Assembly (NCBI GenBank): GCA_001306305.2
Contig: CP155577.1
Span: forward strand, 2,525,501-2,589,500
DNA length: 64,000 nucleotides
Direction of reading: 5' to 3'
Source: Citromicrobium bathyomarinum
Lineage (GTDB): Bacteria > Pseudomonadota > Alphaproteobacteria > Sphingomonadales > Sphingomonadaceae
The notes under the pieces: generated by a model
Seen by the model: the letters and a program-made list of their open reading frames with translations, nothing else
What the model was told of the DNA's origin: nothing
Databases searched by the model: none
Shown here: piece after piece, positions 17,901 through 26,641 of the stretch
Layout: every line of letters begins with the position of its first letter
Numbering within the stretch: the first letter of the stretch is position 1
Position numbers and translations under genes: made by a program

Positions 17901-18710
17901 ATGCGCCTTCCCTTCATCAAGATGCACGGTCTGGGCAATGATTTCGTGATCCTCGACGGGCGCGAGATCGACCTGCCCTCACTCGACACCGCGCAGATCC
18001 GCGCGCTGGCGGACCGGCATCGCGGGATCGGCTTCGACCAGCTGATCGTGCTCGGCCCGTCGGACGAGGCGGACCTCGCGATGCGGATCCACAATGCCGA
18101 CGGCGGCGAGGTGGAGGCATGCGGCAACGCGACCCGCGCGGTCGCGGTCCTGCATGGCCAGCCCGCCAGCATCGCCACCGCCGGCGGCACGCTGCGCGTG
18201 CGGCCGGGCGAGAACATGGCCGAAGCCGCGATGGGCCGCGCGCGGTTCCACTGGCAGGACATCCCGCTCGCCTACGCGATGGACACGCGTGAGATGCCGC
18301 TGGGCTGGGACATGCTCGAACGGCCGAGCGCGGTGAATGTCGGCAATCCGCACATCGTGTTCTTCGTCGACGACGCGCGCGCCGTGCCGCTGGAGACGCT
18401 GGGCCCGGAGATCGAGACCGACCCGCTGTTTCCCGAACGGATCAACGTCAATGTCGCGCAGATCCTGTCGCGCAAGGCGATCCGGCTGCGTGTGTGGGAA
18501 CGCGGTGCCGGGCTCACGCTGGCGTGCGGCACCGGGGCCTGCGCCACCGCGACCGTCGCCTATCGCCAAGGGCTGGTCGATGCCGAGGTCGAGGTGACTC
18601 TGCCCGGCGGCACGCTGACCATCCGCCACGACGAGGAAGGCGGCATCCACATGGCCGGCCCTGCCAGCGAAGCGTTTCGCGGCACCTTCGAGCTGGACGA
18701 TTATTCTTGA
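17901..18710 (+). CDS. dapF: Diaminopimelate epimerase
   Basis: A 269-aa cofactor-independent racemase converting LL- to meso-diaminopimelate for lysine and peptidoglycan. The catalytic cysteine pair is present: the first in 'EVEACGNATRAV' and the second in 'LACGTGACATA'. The conserved start 'MRLPFIKMHGLGNDF' places the ATG at 17901 rather than the GTG 12 bases upstream. Its stop overlaps the mtaB start (TTGA), so it heads a translationally coupled operon dapF-mtaB-ftsY, possibly with yciB. Confidence 0.96.
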   Translation: MRLPFIKMHGLGNDFVILDGREIDLPSLDTAQIRALADRHRGIGFDQLIVLGPSDEADLAMRIHNADGGEVEACGNATRAVAVLHGQPASIATAGGTLRVRPGENMAEAAMGRARFHWQDIPLAYAMDTREMPLGWDMLERPSAVNVGNPHIVFFVDDARAVPLETLGPEIETDPLFPERINVNVAQILSRKAIRLRVWERGAGLTLACGTGACATATVAYRQGLVDAEVEVTLPGGTLTIRHDEEGGIHMAGPASEAFRGTFELDDYS

Positions 18711-19882
18711 GCGAAACCCGTGTCATATCGCTCGGCTGCCGCCTCAACCACGCCGAGAGCGAGCGGATCGCCGCGCTGGTGGAGGCGCAGCCCGATCTGG
18801 TGGTGGTCAATTCCTGCTCGGTCACGCGCGAGGCGGTGCGCCATACGCGGCAGGCGATCCGGCGTGCGCGCAAGGCGCATCCGGCAGCGCGCCTGCTGGT
18901 GACCGGCTGCGCCGCAGAGACCGAGCGCGAGGCGCTGGGCGCGATGGACGAGGTCGACGGGTTCGTTGCCAATCAAGCCAAGCTCGACGCGCGCAGCTGG
19001 AACGTTCCCGAGCCGCGCGTTGCACTGCGCCAGCAGGGCACCCGCGCCTTCGTCGGCGTGCAGAACGGCTGCGACCATGCCTGCACCTTCTGCAGCATCC
19101 CGGCGGGCCGTGGCACCAGCCGGTCGGACGAAATCGCCACCGTGCTGCGCGCGGTCGAAGCGCGGCTGATCGAGGGCACGCAGGAAGTGGTGCTGACCGG
19201 GGTCGATCTGACCTCTTGGGGCCATGATCTGCCGGGAGAGCCACGACTCGGCGCGCTGGTCTCTGCAATTCTGAATGAATTCCCGCAATTGCCGCGCCTG
19301 CGCCTGTCCTCGGTCGACGGGATCGAGATCGACGACGCGCTATTCGATCTGATCGCAGGCGAGCCGCGGGTGATGCCGCATCTGCACCTCTCGCTCCAGC
19401 ATGGCAGCGACCTGATCCTCAAGCGGATGAAGCGGCGGCACCTGCGCGGTGACGCGGTCGATCTGGTTGCGCGGCTGAAGGCGCGGCGGCCCGAGATCGC
19501 GATCGGCGCGGATCTGATCGCCGGCTTCCCGACCGAGACCGACGCGCATCATGCGGACAATCTCTCGATCATTGCCGAATGCGGGATCGTCCACGGACAT
19601 ATCTTTCCCTACTCGCCGCGCGCGGGGACGCCTGCCGCGCGGATGCCGCAGGTCGACGTCGCCACGATCAAGGCGCGCGCTGCCGAATTGCGTACCGCCG
19701 TGCGACGCACCCGCGATGGCTGGCTCGCCAGCCTGATCGGCCAGCGCCACACAGTGCTCGCCGAAAAGGACGGCAGCGGTTACACCCCGCACTTCGCACG
19801 CGTCGCCTTGCCCGAAGGCACCGCGCCGGGCACCATCGCCTCCATTACCCCCACCCGGATCATCGAAGGGATGCTCGCATGA
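18707..19882 (+). CDS. mtaB: tRNA t6A37 methylthiotransferase MtaB
   Basis: A 391-aa radical SAM enzyme that adds a methylthio group to t6A37 of tRNAs reading ANN codons. It has the N-terminal MTTase domain with three Fe-S cysteines ('SLGCRLNHAES', 'NSCSVTREA', 'VTGCAAETE'), the radical SAM motif CDHACTFC (about residue 120), and a C-terminal TRAM-like region. The short N-terminal form and 'GCRLNHAE' opening favour MtaB over MiaB. The only start giving a full domain is TTG at 18707, which overlaps the dapF stop. It overlaps ftsY by four bases. Confidence 0.93.
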   Translation: MSETRVISLGCRLNHAESERIAALVEAQPDLVVVNSCSVTREAVRHTRQAIRRARKAHPAARLLVTGCAAETEREALGAMDEVDGFVANQAKLDARSWNVPEPRVALRQQGTRAFVGVQNGCDHACTFCSIPAGRGTSRSDEIATVLRAVEARLIEGTQEVVLTGVDLTSWGHDLPGEPRLGALVSAILNEFPQLPRLRLSSVDGIEIDDALFDLIAGEPRVMPHLHLSLQHGSDLILKRMKRRHLRGDAVDLVARLKARRPEIAIGADLIAGFPTETDAHHADNLSIIAECGIVHGHIFPYSPRAGTPAARMPQVDVATIKARAAELRTAVRRTRDGWLASLIGQRHTVLAEKDGSGYTPHFARVALPEGTAPGTIASITPTRIIEGMLA

Positions 19883-20820
19883 GCGAACAGAGCTCCTCCA
19901 GCTGGAGCGACCGCCTGCTCGGCGGCTTTCGCAAGACCTCCGACCGCCTGAGCGAGAATATCGCGCCCGTCAGCCAGACGCGGGGCAACACCCGGCTGGA
20001 CGACGCCACGCTCGACGAGATCGAGGATGCGCTGATCATGTCAGACCTCGGCCCCGAAGCCGCTGGCCGCGTGCGCGAGGCGCTGCGCGAACAGCGCTTC
20101 GGTGCGGAGATTACCGAACGCCAGCTGCGCGAGGCGGTGGCGGACGAAATCGCCGCGATCCTGCGCCCGGTCGCCAAGCCGCTGGAGGTCACCGCCTTCC
20201 CGCGCCCGCAGGTGATCCTGGTGATCGGCGTCAACGGCAGCGGCAAGACCACCACCATCGCCAAGCTTGCGCACCTCTTCATGGAAGACGATTACGAGGT
20301 CATGCTGGCGGCGGGCGACACCTTCCGCGCAGCCGCCATCGGCCAGCTGCAGACCTGGGCGGACCGCGTCGGCGTGCCGCTGGTGCGCGGGCCCGAGGGC
20401 GGCGACCCCGCCTCGATCGTGTTCGACGCGGTCAAGCGCGGGACCGATGAAGGCACCGACGCGCTGATCGTCGACACCGCCGGCCGGTTGCAGAACAAGC
20501 GCGAGCTGATGGATGAGCTGGCCAAGATCCGCAAAGTCCTCGGCCGCCTCAACCCCGAGGCGCCGCACGATGTCGTGCTGGTGCTCGATGCGACCAATGG
20601 CCAGAATGCGCTCAGCCAGATCGACGTGTTTCAGGAGGTCGCAGGCGTCACCGGGCTGATCATGACCAAGCTGGACGGCACCGCACGCGGTGGCATCCTT
20701 GTGGCGGCGGCGCAAAAATACGGTCTGCCGATCCACGCCATCGGCGTGGGCGAACAGCTCGACGACCTGCGCCCGTTCGACCCCGATCTGGTCGCGCGCG
20801 TCATCGCAGGGGTGGCCTGA
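19879..20820 (+). CDS. ftsY: Signal recognition particle receptor FtsY
   Basis: A 313-aa SRP-family GTPase that docks ribosome-SRP complexes at the inner membrane. It has an N-domain helical bundle and then the G-domain: P-loop 'GVNGSGKTTTIAKLAH' (about residue 115), 'DTAGRLQNKRELMDEL', 'TKLDGTARGG' and the closing 'GVGEQLDDLRPFD'. The acidic A-domain is nearly absent, as is usual in alphaproteobacteria. The ATG at 19879 overlaps the mtaB stop (ATGA). The SRP RNA gene, its functional partner, is at 55090-55200. Confidence 0.96.
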   Translation: MSEQSSSSWSDRLLGGFRKTSDRLSENIAPVSQTRGNTRLDDATLDEIEDALIMSDLGPEAAGRVREALREQRFGAEITERQLREAVADEIAAILRPVAKPLEVTAFPRPQVILVIGVNGSGKTTTIAKLAHLFMEDDYEVMLAAGDTFRAAAIGQLQTWADRVGVPLVRGPEGGDPASIVFDAVKRGTDEGTDALIVDTAGRLQNKRELMDELAKIRKVLGRLNPEAPHDVVLVLDATNGQNALSQIDVFQEVAGVTGLIMTKLDGTARGGILVAAAQKYGLPIHAIGVGEQLDDLRPFDPDLVARVIAGVA

Positions 20821-20910
20821 CAGGTCGTCATTGCGATTCGCTTTTGCGACCGACCTGGAGCATGGAATGCCGCGCGGCTGCGCCGCTCGTAACGACACGG
20901 GAAGACATTG

Positions 20911-21567
20911 ATGACCGACACCGAAACGCCGCCCAAGAAGACCAGGTCAGGCTGGCTCAACGTCGCGATCGACTATGGTCCTTTGATCGTCTTCCTGCTC
21001 TCGTTCTACCTCTTCCGGCCCGATGGCGATGATTCCGTCGGCACACTCGTCGCCATCATCAAGTCGACCGGCGCCTTCATCGTTGCCGCCATCGCCGCAC
21101 TGATCGCCAGTAAGCTGCTGACCGGGCAGATTTCCAAGATGCTGATGCTGTCGACCGTGCTGATCGTCGGCTTCGGCGGGATGACGATCCTGCTGCGCGA
21201 TCCGTTCTACGTGCAGGTGAAGCCGACCGTGCTCTACGCCTTCTTCGGGGTGGTGCTGCTGATCGGCTGGCTGCGCGGCAAGGCGTTCCTGCAATGGCTG
21301 CTGGAGGCCGCGTTCGAAGGGCTCAGCCAGGAAGGCTGGCTCAAGCTGTCGCGCAACTGGGGCTTCTTCTTCCTGTTCCTGGCGGTGCTGAACGAAGTGC
21401 TGCGCATGAACCTGAGCTTCGAGGACTGGCTGTGGTCCAAGCTGTGGGTGTTCATGGGGCTCAGCTTCGCGTTCACCTTCAGCCAGATCCCGATGCTGCT
21501 GAGGAACGGGCTCGACCCTGAGCGCAAGGAAGGCCTGGTCGAGGAAGAGCCGCCGACGGGCGCTTAG
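20911..21567 (+). CDS. yciB: Inner-membrane protein YciB (septation protein A)
   Basis: A 218-aa membrane protein with five or six hydrophobic spans. 'AIDYGPLIVFLLSFY' at the start and 'WVFMGLSFAFTFSQIPML' at the end are typical of the IspZ/YciB family, which influences envelope integrity and septation. I start at the ATG at 20911; a TTG immediately upstream in frame is less likely. It is 90 bases downstream of ftsY, and the spacer has no clear terminator, so it may share the dapF operon. The last ten residues are an acidic tail. Confidence 0.9.
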   Translation: MTDTETPPKKTRSGWLNVAIDYGPLIVFLLSFYLFRPDGDDSVGTLVAIIKSTGAFIVAAIAALIASKLLTGQISKMLMLSTVLIVGFGGMTILLRDPFYVQVKPTVLYAFFGVVLLIGWLRGKAFLQWLLEAAFEGLSQEGWLKLSRNWGFFFLFLAVLNEVLRMNLSFEDWLWSKLWVFMGLSFAFTFSQIPMLLRNGLDPERKEGLVEEEPPTGA

Positions 21568-21578
21568 ATTACCGGAGC

Positions 21579-22814
21579 CTAGAGCTCCGCGTCATCCGCA
21601 GGCACGGGGCCGACCACATCCTGCTCGGCCCGCAGGCCCAGGCGGTTGGCCAGCCAGTTGATCGTCGGCCCCTGGATGATGCTCGACAGCAGAACCACGA
21701 AGAACACGATGTTGAAGATCGTGAACGCGCTCGGCACGCCCGCGACTATGGGGAACGTGGCGAGCACGATGGGCACCGCGCCGCGCAGCCCCGCCCATGA
21801 CACGAACAGCTTGGCGCGCCAGCCGAACTGACGGAACGGTGCGAGGCACACGAACACGCTCATCGGGCGGGCGATGAACATCAGGATGAAGGTGATGGCG
21901 AGGCCCGGCACGATCACGCCGGTCAGGTTGGACGGCGTAATCAGCAGGCCGAGCGTAAGGAACATGACCACCTGCGCCAGCCACGCCAGCCCGTCCTGAA
22001 AGGTCGAGACGATCGTACTCGCGCGGTAGGTCCGGTTGCCTGCGGTCAGACCTGCGACATAGGCGGCAAGAAACCCGTTTCCGCCAAGGACGGATGCCAG
22101 CCCGTAGGCGATCAGCGCGGCGGCGATGGAAATGACGAACGCCAGCCCACCGTGGCGGTATTGCGAGCGCTTGAGGATCTCGGGCAGCAGATATCCCGCG
22201 CCGAAGCCGACCGCCGCGCCCAGCACCATCTGGAGCAGGAATTGCGGGACCAGCGTGATCGGCGAGAAGTCCGGTACGGTGATGAACATCAGTGCCGCCC
22301 CGACGAGGAAGATCGCCATCGGATCGTTGGAGCCCGATTCCACCTCGATCAGCGCGGGCACGTCGCCATGCAGGTCGAGCCCGGTCGATCGCAGGATGGC
22401 GAACACCGCGGCCGCATCGGTCGATGCGATGATCGCGCCGAGCAGGAAGCCCTGATACGGGCTGAACCCCAGCAGCAGGTTTGCCGCGAGCGCCATGATC
22501 CCCGCACTGATCAGAACGCCGCCAGTGGCCAGCACCAGCGCGGGCGTGGCAACACGGCGCACGTCGCGCCAGTCGGTGTCGATGCCGCCGGAGAACAGGA
22601 TGAAGATGAGGCACGCGATGCCTACGCCCTGGGTCAGCAGGTAATCGTCGAACGCGATCCCGCCCGGCCCATCCACCCCGGCCAGCATGCCCAGGCACAG
22701 GAAGCCGATCAGCGCGGGCAATCCGAACCGACTCGAAATCGAGCCTGCGAAGACCGTGGCGAGAAGCAGAATGCCCAGGACGAGGAGCGCGACTTCCGGG
22801 CTAAGGCTCAGCAT
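21579..22814 (-). CDS. CPA1-family K+/H+ (or Na+/H+) antiporter, membrane domain only
   Basis: A 411-aa membrane protein with about 12 spans that reads as the NhaP2/CvrA group: 'GIDTDWRDVRRV', 'IIASTDAAAVFAIL', 'EVESGSNDPMAIFLVG' (the ion-binding ND pair) and 'SWAGLRGAVPIVLA'. E. coli NhaP2 is about 578 aa with cytoplasmic C-terminal nucleotide-binding domains; here those are missing and the protein ends soon after the last span. The ATG at 22814 (MLSLSPEVALLVL) is chosen over an upstream one. It follows the K+ importer gene kup on the same strand, so a potassium-efflux role is plausible. Confidence 0.88.
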   Translation of the reverse strand: MLSLSPEVALLVLGILLLATVFAGSISSRFGLPALIGFLCLGMLAGVDGPGGIAFDDYLLTQGVGIACLIFILFSGGIDTDWRDVRRVATPALVLATGGVLISAGIMALAANLLLGFSPYQGFLLGAIIASTDAAAVFAILRSTGLDLHGDVPALIEVESGSNDPMAIFLVGAALMFITVPDFSPITLVPQFLLQMVLGAAVGFGAGYLLPEILKRSQYRHGGLAFVISIAAALIAYGLASVLGGNGFLAAYVAGLTAGNRTYRASTIVSTFQDGLAWLAQVVMFLTLGLLITPSNLTGVIVPGLAITFILMFIARPMSVFVCLAPFRQFGWRAKLFVSWAGLRGAVPIVLATFPIVAGVPSAFTIFNIVFFVVLLSSIIQGPTINWLANRLGLRAEQDVVGPVPADDAEL

Positions 22815-22904
22815 AGGCCCGTGAAAGACGATCACCGGCAAGGTGACAAGGGGAAACCGTCGATGCCGTACACCCGCTACGTGCGGATGGCGTCTTGCAG
22901 AACT

Positions 22905-24833
22905 CTAGATCCGTACCTGAGAACCCAGCTCGACCACGCGGTTGGTCGGCAGGCTGAAGAACTCCATCGCGCTCGCCGCGTTGCGCAGCATCCAGCTGAA
23001 GATCTTCTCTCGCCATACGGGCATGCCCGGCTTGTCTCCCGGCAGCAGCGTCTGGCGGCTGAGGAAGAAGCTGGTGTCCATCATGTCGAACTTGCCGCCG
23101 CAACGGCTCATGTGTTTCAGCCCTTCCGGCACGTTGGTTTCGTCCATGAAACCATAGCGCAGCACCGCACGGTAGAAACCGTCGCCGATCTCGGTGAACT
23201 CGCAGCGCTGCTCCGGGTCGACATAGGGCACGTCCTGAATCTCGACCGTCAGGATCACCACGCGTTCGTGCAGCACCTTGTTGTGCTTGATATTGTGCAG
23301 CAGCGCAGATGGCACACCGGCGGTGCTCGACGCCATGAAGATCGCGGTACCCGGTACGCGGGTGGCACTGTTCTGCGCGGACTTGGCGAAAATCTCGATC
23401 GGCAGTGCAACCTCGCCCATCCGTTCGCGCATCAGCTTGCGCCCGCGCGACCAGGTGGTCAGCAGCAGGAAGGCGAAAGCACCGACGACCAGCGGGAACC
23501 AGCCACCCGAAGGCACCTTGGGCAGGTTCGCCGCGAAATATGCCCCGTCGACGAAGACGAACAGCAGGAACACCGGCACCATCAGCCACCATTTCCACTT
23601 CCACACCGCGATCAGCAGCACGCCCATCAGCAGCGTGTCGATGAACATCGCGCCGGTCACCGCGATGCCATAGGCGCTGGCGAGGTTGGTCGAGGACTGG
23701 AACATCAGCACCAGCAGGATGACCGAGACCATCAGCACATTGTTGACGAAGGGAATGTAGATCTGCCCGCGCTCGGTCGCGCTGGTGTGTTCGGTCGACA
23801 GGCGCGGGATGAAGCCCAGCTGGATCGCCTGGTGGGTGATCGAGAATGCGCCGGAGATCACCGCCTGGCTGGCGATGAAGGTCGCGGCAGTGGCGAGGAT
23901 CACCAGCGGCAGGCGCAGCACGTCGGGCGCCATGACGAAGAACGGGCTCTTCATCGCCTCCAGCGTTTCCGCCGGGTCCATCGCCGCGATCATCGCTCCT
24001 TGCCCGAAATAGTTGAGCAGCAGGCAGGGCATCACGAAGCCGAACCAGCTCAGCCGCATCGGGCCGCGGCCGAAATGGCCCATGTCGGAATAAAGCGCCT
24101 CCGACCCAGTCACCGCCAGCACGACCGAACCCAGCGCGAGGAAGGCGATATAGCCGTCGGTGAGGAAGAACTGCACCGCGTACCAGGGGTTGAGCGCCTG
24201 CAGGATATAGGGGTTCTGGACGATCTGGATCGTGCCCAGCACCGCAATCACGCTGAAATAGACGATCATGATCGGCGCGAACAGCTTGCCCACGGCGGCG
24301 GTGCCGCGTCGCTGGATCAGGAACAGCCCGACGAGCAGGACCAGCGCGATGGGAATGACCAGCGGTTCCAGCCCGGTGTTGACCACGGTCAAGCCCTCGA
24401 CCGCCGAAAGCACGGAGATCGCGGGCGTAATCATCGAGTCGCCGTAGAACAGCGCGGTCGCGAACACGCCCAGCACGACGGTGAGGAAACCCCAGCGCGA
24501 CTTGCCGATATAGCGCGAGAGCAGCGCAACCAGCGCCAGCGTGCCGCCCTGCCCCTTGTTATCCGCGCGCATCAGGATGGTGACGTACTGGATCGAGACG
24601 ATGAGCGTCATCGACCAGAAGATCAGGCTGACCACACCATAGATGTGCAGCTTGTCGATCGTCAGGCTGTGTTCGCCCAGAAACGTCTCGCGGAAGGCGT
24701 AGAGCGGGCTGGTCCCGATATCACCAAAGACCACGCCGACCGCGCCCACAGCGAGCGCCGCCTTCGAGCCGCTGGAGTGCGACTCGGTGAATTTTTCCGG
24801 TGCCAGGCCCGGCTGGACGGATGCTCCGCTCAT
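22905..24833 (-). CDS. kup: Low-affinity potassium uptake protein Kup
   Basis: A 642-aa K+/H+ symporter of the KUP/HAK/KT family. Signature segments are '[17 protein letters not shown]' near the N-terminus, '[21 protein letters not shown]' and '[21 protein letters not shown]'. About 12 membrane spans occupy residues 25-460 and a soluble C-terminal domain makes up the rest, normal for the family. The ATG at 24833 was chosen since the family starts a short distance before the first span. It is upstream of the antiporter-like gene, giving a likely K+ uptake and efflux pair. Confidence 0.95.
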   Translation of the reverse strand: MSGASVQPGLAPEKFTESHSSGSKAALAVGAVGVVFGDIGTSPLYAFRETFLGEHSLTIDKLHIYGVVSLIFWSMTLIVSIQYVTILMRADNKGQGGTLALVALLSRYIGKSRWGFLTVVLGVFATALFYGDSMITPAISVLSAVEGLTVVNTGLEPLVIPIALVLLVGLFLIQRRGTAAVGKLFAPIMIVYFSVIAVLGTIQIVQNPYILQALNPWYAVQFFLTDGYIAFLALGSVVLAVTGSEALYSDMGHFGRGPMRLSWFGFVMPCLLLNYFGQGAMIAAMDPAETLEAMKSPFFVMAPDVLRLPLVILATAATFIASQAVISGAFSITHQAIQLGFIPRLSTEHTSATERGQIYIPFVNNVLMVSVILLVLMFQSSTNLASAYGIAVTGAMFIDTLLMGVLLIAVWKWKWWLMVPVFLLFVFVDGAYFAANLPKVPSGGWFPLVVGAFAFLLLTTWSRGRKLMRERMGEVALPIEIFAKSAQNSATRVPGTAIFMASSTAGVPSALLHNIKHNKVLHERVVILTVEIQDVPYVDPEQRCEFTEIGDGFYRAVLRYGFMDETNVPEGLKHMSRCGGKFDMMDTSFFLSRQTLLPGDKPGMPVWREKIFSWMLRNAASAMEFFSLPTNRVVELGSQVRI

Positions 24834-24954
24834 AAAATCTTCGCGATGCTCAACCTGTTGCGGACCCGGCGTCGACGAACCAGTGCGTTTGTCGGGTGCG
24901 ACGGGCGCGGTTAGCAGTGCCCGTGTGCAAGTGCAACATCGCGCGCGGTTGCGA

Positions 24955-25698
24955 TCAGCGTGTCGGCTCTTGCCCCGGCTGAGCGGGACCCATCTGCGGC
25001 TGCGACCCGGGTGGCTGCATTCCGGGCGCACCCTGCATCGCGGGGCGCTCCTCCATCGCACGTTCTCCGAGCACGCGGATCACGCCGTCCAGCCGCTCCA
25101 GCTGCGCAGCGACGTAATCGCGGCCGCGCGCACCTTCGGGTGCATCCTCGACCGCCTGCGCCCAGAACTCGCGCGCCTCGCCCAGTGCACCGCCGCGCAT
25201 CGAGACGATGCCGCGGAAATAGGACGGCGCGGGATTGCCCGGCGAGGCTGCGCGGGCACGCTCGAACGCGTATTCCACCGGCGGCGTGACCCGCCCCTTG
25301 GTCTGTTCGGCAAGAGCGAGCGCCAGCGCCAGCCACGCCTCCCCGTCCTCACTGTTTTCGTGCACCCCGTTGCGCAGCAGTCCAGCGGCGTCGCGATGCT
25401 TGCCCCGGCGCGAGAACGCATCCGCAGTCACCACGAAGCGCGCGGGCATGATGCCTTCGATATTGTAGAAGCTGCGCCGCAGATCGATCAGCGACTCCGA
25501 TGTCGGTGAGACCTCGACCTTCGCGGAGCGCGGGCTTGCGGGCAGGTCGGGTGAGCCCTGCCACGCATAGCCCGCCAGCGCGAAGACCAGTGCGGAGGCG
25601 ATCAGCGTCCACACGCGGCGTCCCTCGCCCGCCACCAGCCAGGCGACGCCGAACGCGGCGAGTGCAAGCACACCGATTGCGATCCAGGTGCCGATCAT
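24955..25698 (-). CDS. ccmI: Cytochrome c biogenesis protein CcmI, TPR domain
   Basis: A 247-aa protein with two N-terminal membrane spans (about residues 2-22 and 30-48) and a periplasmic TPR region ('[19 protein letters not shown]', '[16 protein letters not shown]', '[19 protein letters not shown]'). CcmI chaperones apocytochrome c and delivers it to the heme lyase complex. The C-terminal 30 residues are Gly/Pro/Gln/Met-rich and disordered. The ATG at 25698 overlaps the ccmH stop (ATGA). It is the last gene of the ccm operon. Confidence 0.88.
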   Translation of the reverse strand: MIGTWIAIGVLALAAFGVAWLVAGEGRRVWTLIASALVFALAGYAWQGSPDLPASPRSAKVEVSPTSESLIDLRRSFYNIEGIMPARFVVTADAFSRRGKHRDAAGLLRNGVHENSEDGEAWLALALALAEQTKGRVTPPVEYAFERARAASPGNPAPSYFRGIVSMRGGALGEAREFWAQAVEDAPEGARGRDYVAAQLERLDGVIRVLGERAMEERPAMQGAPGMQPPGSQPQMGPAQPGQEPTR

Positions 25699-26117
25699 TC
25701 GCCGCGCCTCCCCAGCCGCCGGAACAGGATCGCGCCCGCCACCAGGAGGAACAGCACCGGCAGCGCGAAGAGCGGCCAAGTCGCCGAATCGAGCCCAGGG
25801 CGGTAGCTCACGTAGTCGCCATAGCGTTCGACCAGCCAGGCGCGGACCTGTTCGGGGCTTTCGCCCGCCGCAATCCGGCTGCGTACCTGATGGCGCATGT
25901 CACCCGCCATCGGCGCATTGCTATCGGCGATAGACTGCGACTGGCAGGTGAGGCAGCGCAGTTCTTCCATCAGCGCCTGCGCGCTCGCCTCCTGCTGCGG
26001 ATCGGCAAGCTGGGTGTTCGCCAGCGGCGCGGAAGAGGTCATCTGCCCCGCCGCCGGGCCTGCAATGGGTGCGCTGAGCGAGAGCATCGCTGCGGCCAGA
26101 AGCGGAAATGGCGTCAC
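25695..26117 (-). CDS. ccmH: Cytochrome c maturation protein CcmH (thiol-disulfide reductase)
   Basis: A 140-aa periplasmic, membrane-anchored protein that reduces the CxxCH cysteines of apocytochrome c. It has a signal peptide, the redox motif LRCLTCQ (about residue 54), and one C-terminal membrane span followed by an Arg-rich tail. The GTG at 26117 is chosen because it overlaps the ccmG stop as GTGA, the pattern seen at other junctions of this operon; an upstream GTG would extend it by five residues. Confidence 0.92.
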   Translation of the reverse strand: MTPFPLLAAAMLSLSAPIAGPAAGQMTSSAPLANTQLADPQQEASAQALMEELRCLTCQSQSIADSNAPMAGDMRHQVRSRIAAGESPEQVRAWLVERYGDYVSYRPGLDSATWPLFALPVLFLLVAGAILFRRLGRRGE

Positions 26118-26641
26118 TTTGCGGCCTCCCACTTGGCGTAGATCTCGTCGACGTCGCTCTCGCGAATATCGCCGATATGCTGGTGGCGGATGATGCCCTT
26201 GCCATCGATCACGAAGGTTTCGGGCACCCCGCTGGAACCGAGCGCCAGCTGCACCTCGGCAATATCGTCGCGCGCGATCGCGGCGTAGGGATCGCCGTAT
26301 TGTTCAAGGAACTGCGCAATTGCCTCCGGCTCGTCGCGGATCGCGATGCCGACGATCGGCACGCCGCGTTTCGCCAGTTCCTCCAGCTGCGGAGCCTCCG
26401 CGATGCAGGGCACGCACCAGGTCGCCCACACGTTGAGCAGGCGCGGCTGGCCATCGGCGAACAGGCCCGAGGCGACGCGCGGTGCGTCGTCGGTCGCGCC
26501 GGGCAGATCGAACGCGGGCAGCGGCTTGCCGATCATCGTGCTGCGGACCAGCGTGTCGCGCGGCTGGGTCAGCTGATAGGCCGCAACGCCCAGGAACAGG
26601 GCGAACAGCATCAGCGGAATGATGAGCCAGAGCTTTTTCAC
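26114..26641 (-). CDS. ccmG: Thiol:disulfide interchange protein CcmG/DsbE
   Basis: A 175-aa membrane-anchored thioredoxin-fold protein of the cytochrome c maturation reducing pathway. There is an N-terminal anchor (about residues 5-24), the active site WATWCVPC (about residue 80) and the CcmG-specific acidic 'GVPETFVID' loop with the cis-proline. It starts with GTG at 26641, overlapping the ccmF stop as GTGA. It receives electrons from CcdA/DsbD, not in this window, and passes them to CcmH. Confidence 0.94.
   Translation of the reverse strand: MKKLWLIIPLMLFALFLGVAAYQLTQPRDTLVRSTMIGKPLPAFDLPGATDDAPRVASGLFADGQPRLLNVWATWCVPCIAEAPQLEELAKRGVPIVGIAIRDEPEAIAQFLEQYGDPYAAIARDDIAEVQLALGSSGVPETFVIDGKGIIRHQHIGDIRESDVDEIYAKWEAAK

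Noticed and set aside
22152-24914. A 920-codon open frame on the plus strand opposite the antiporter and kup genes
   Set aside because: It is a GC-driven shadow: rich in Arg, Gln, His and Asp, with no domain, and antisense to two clear membrane-protein genes.
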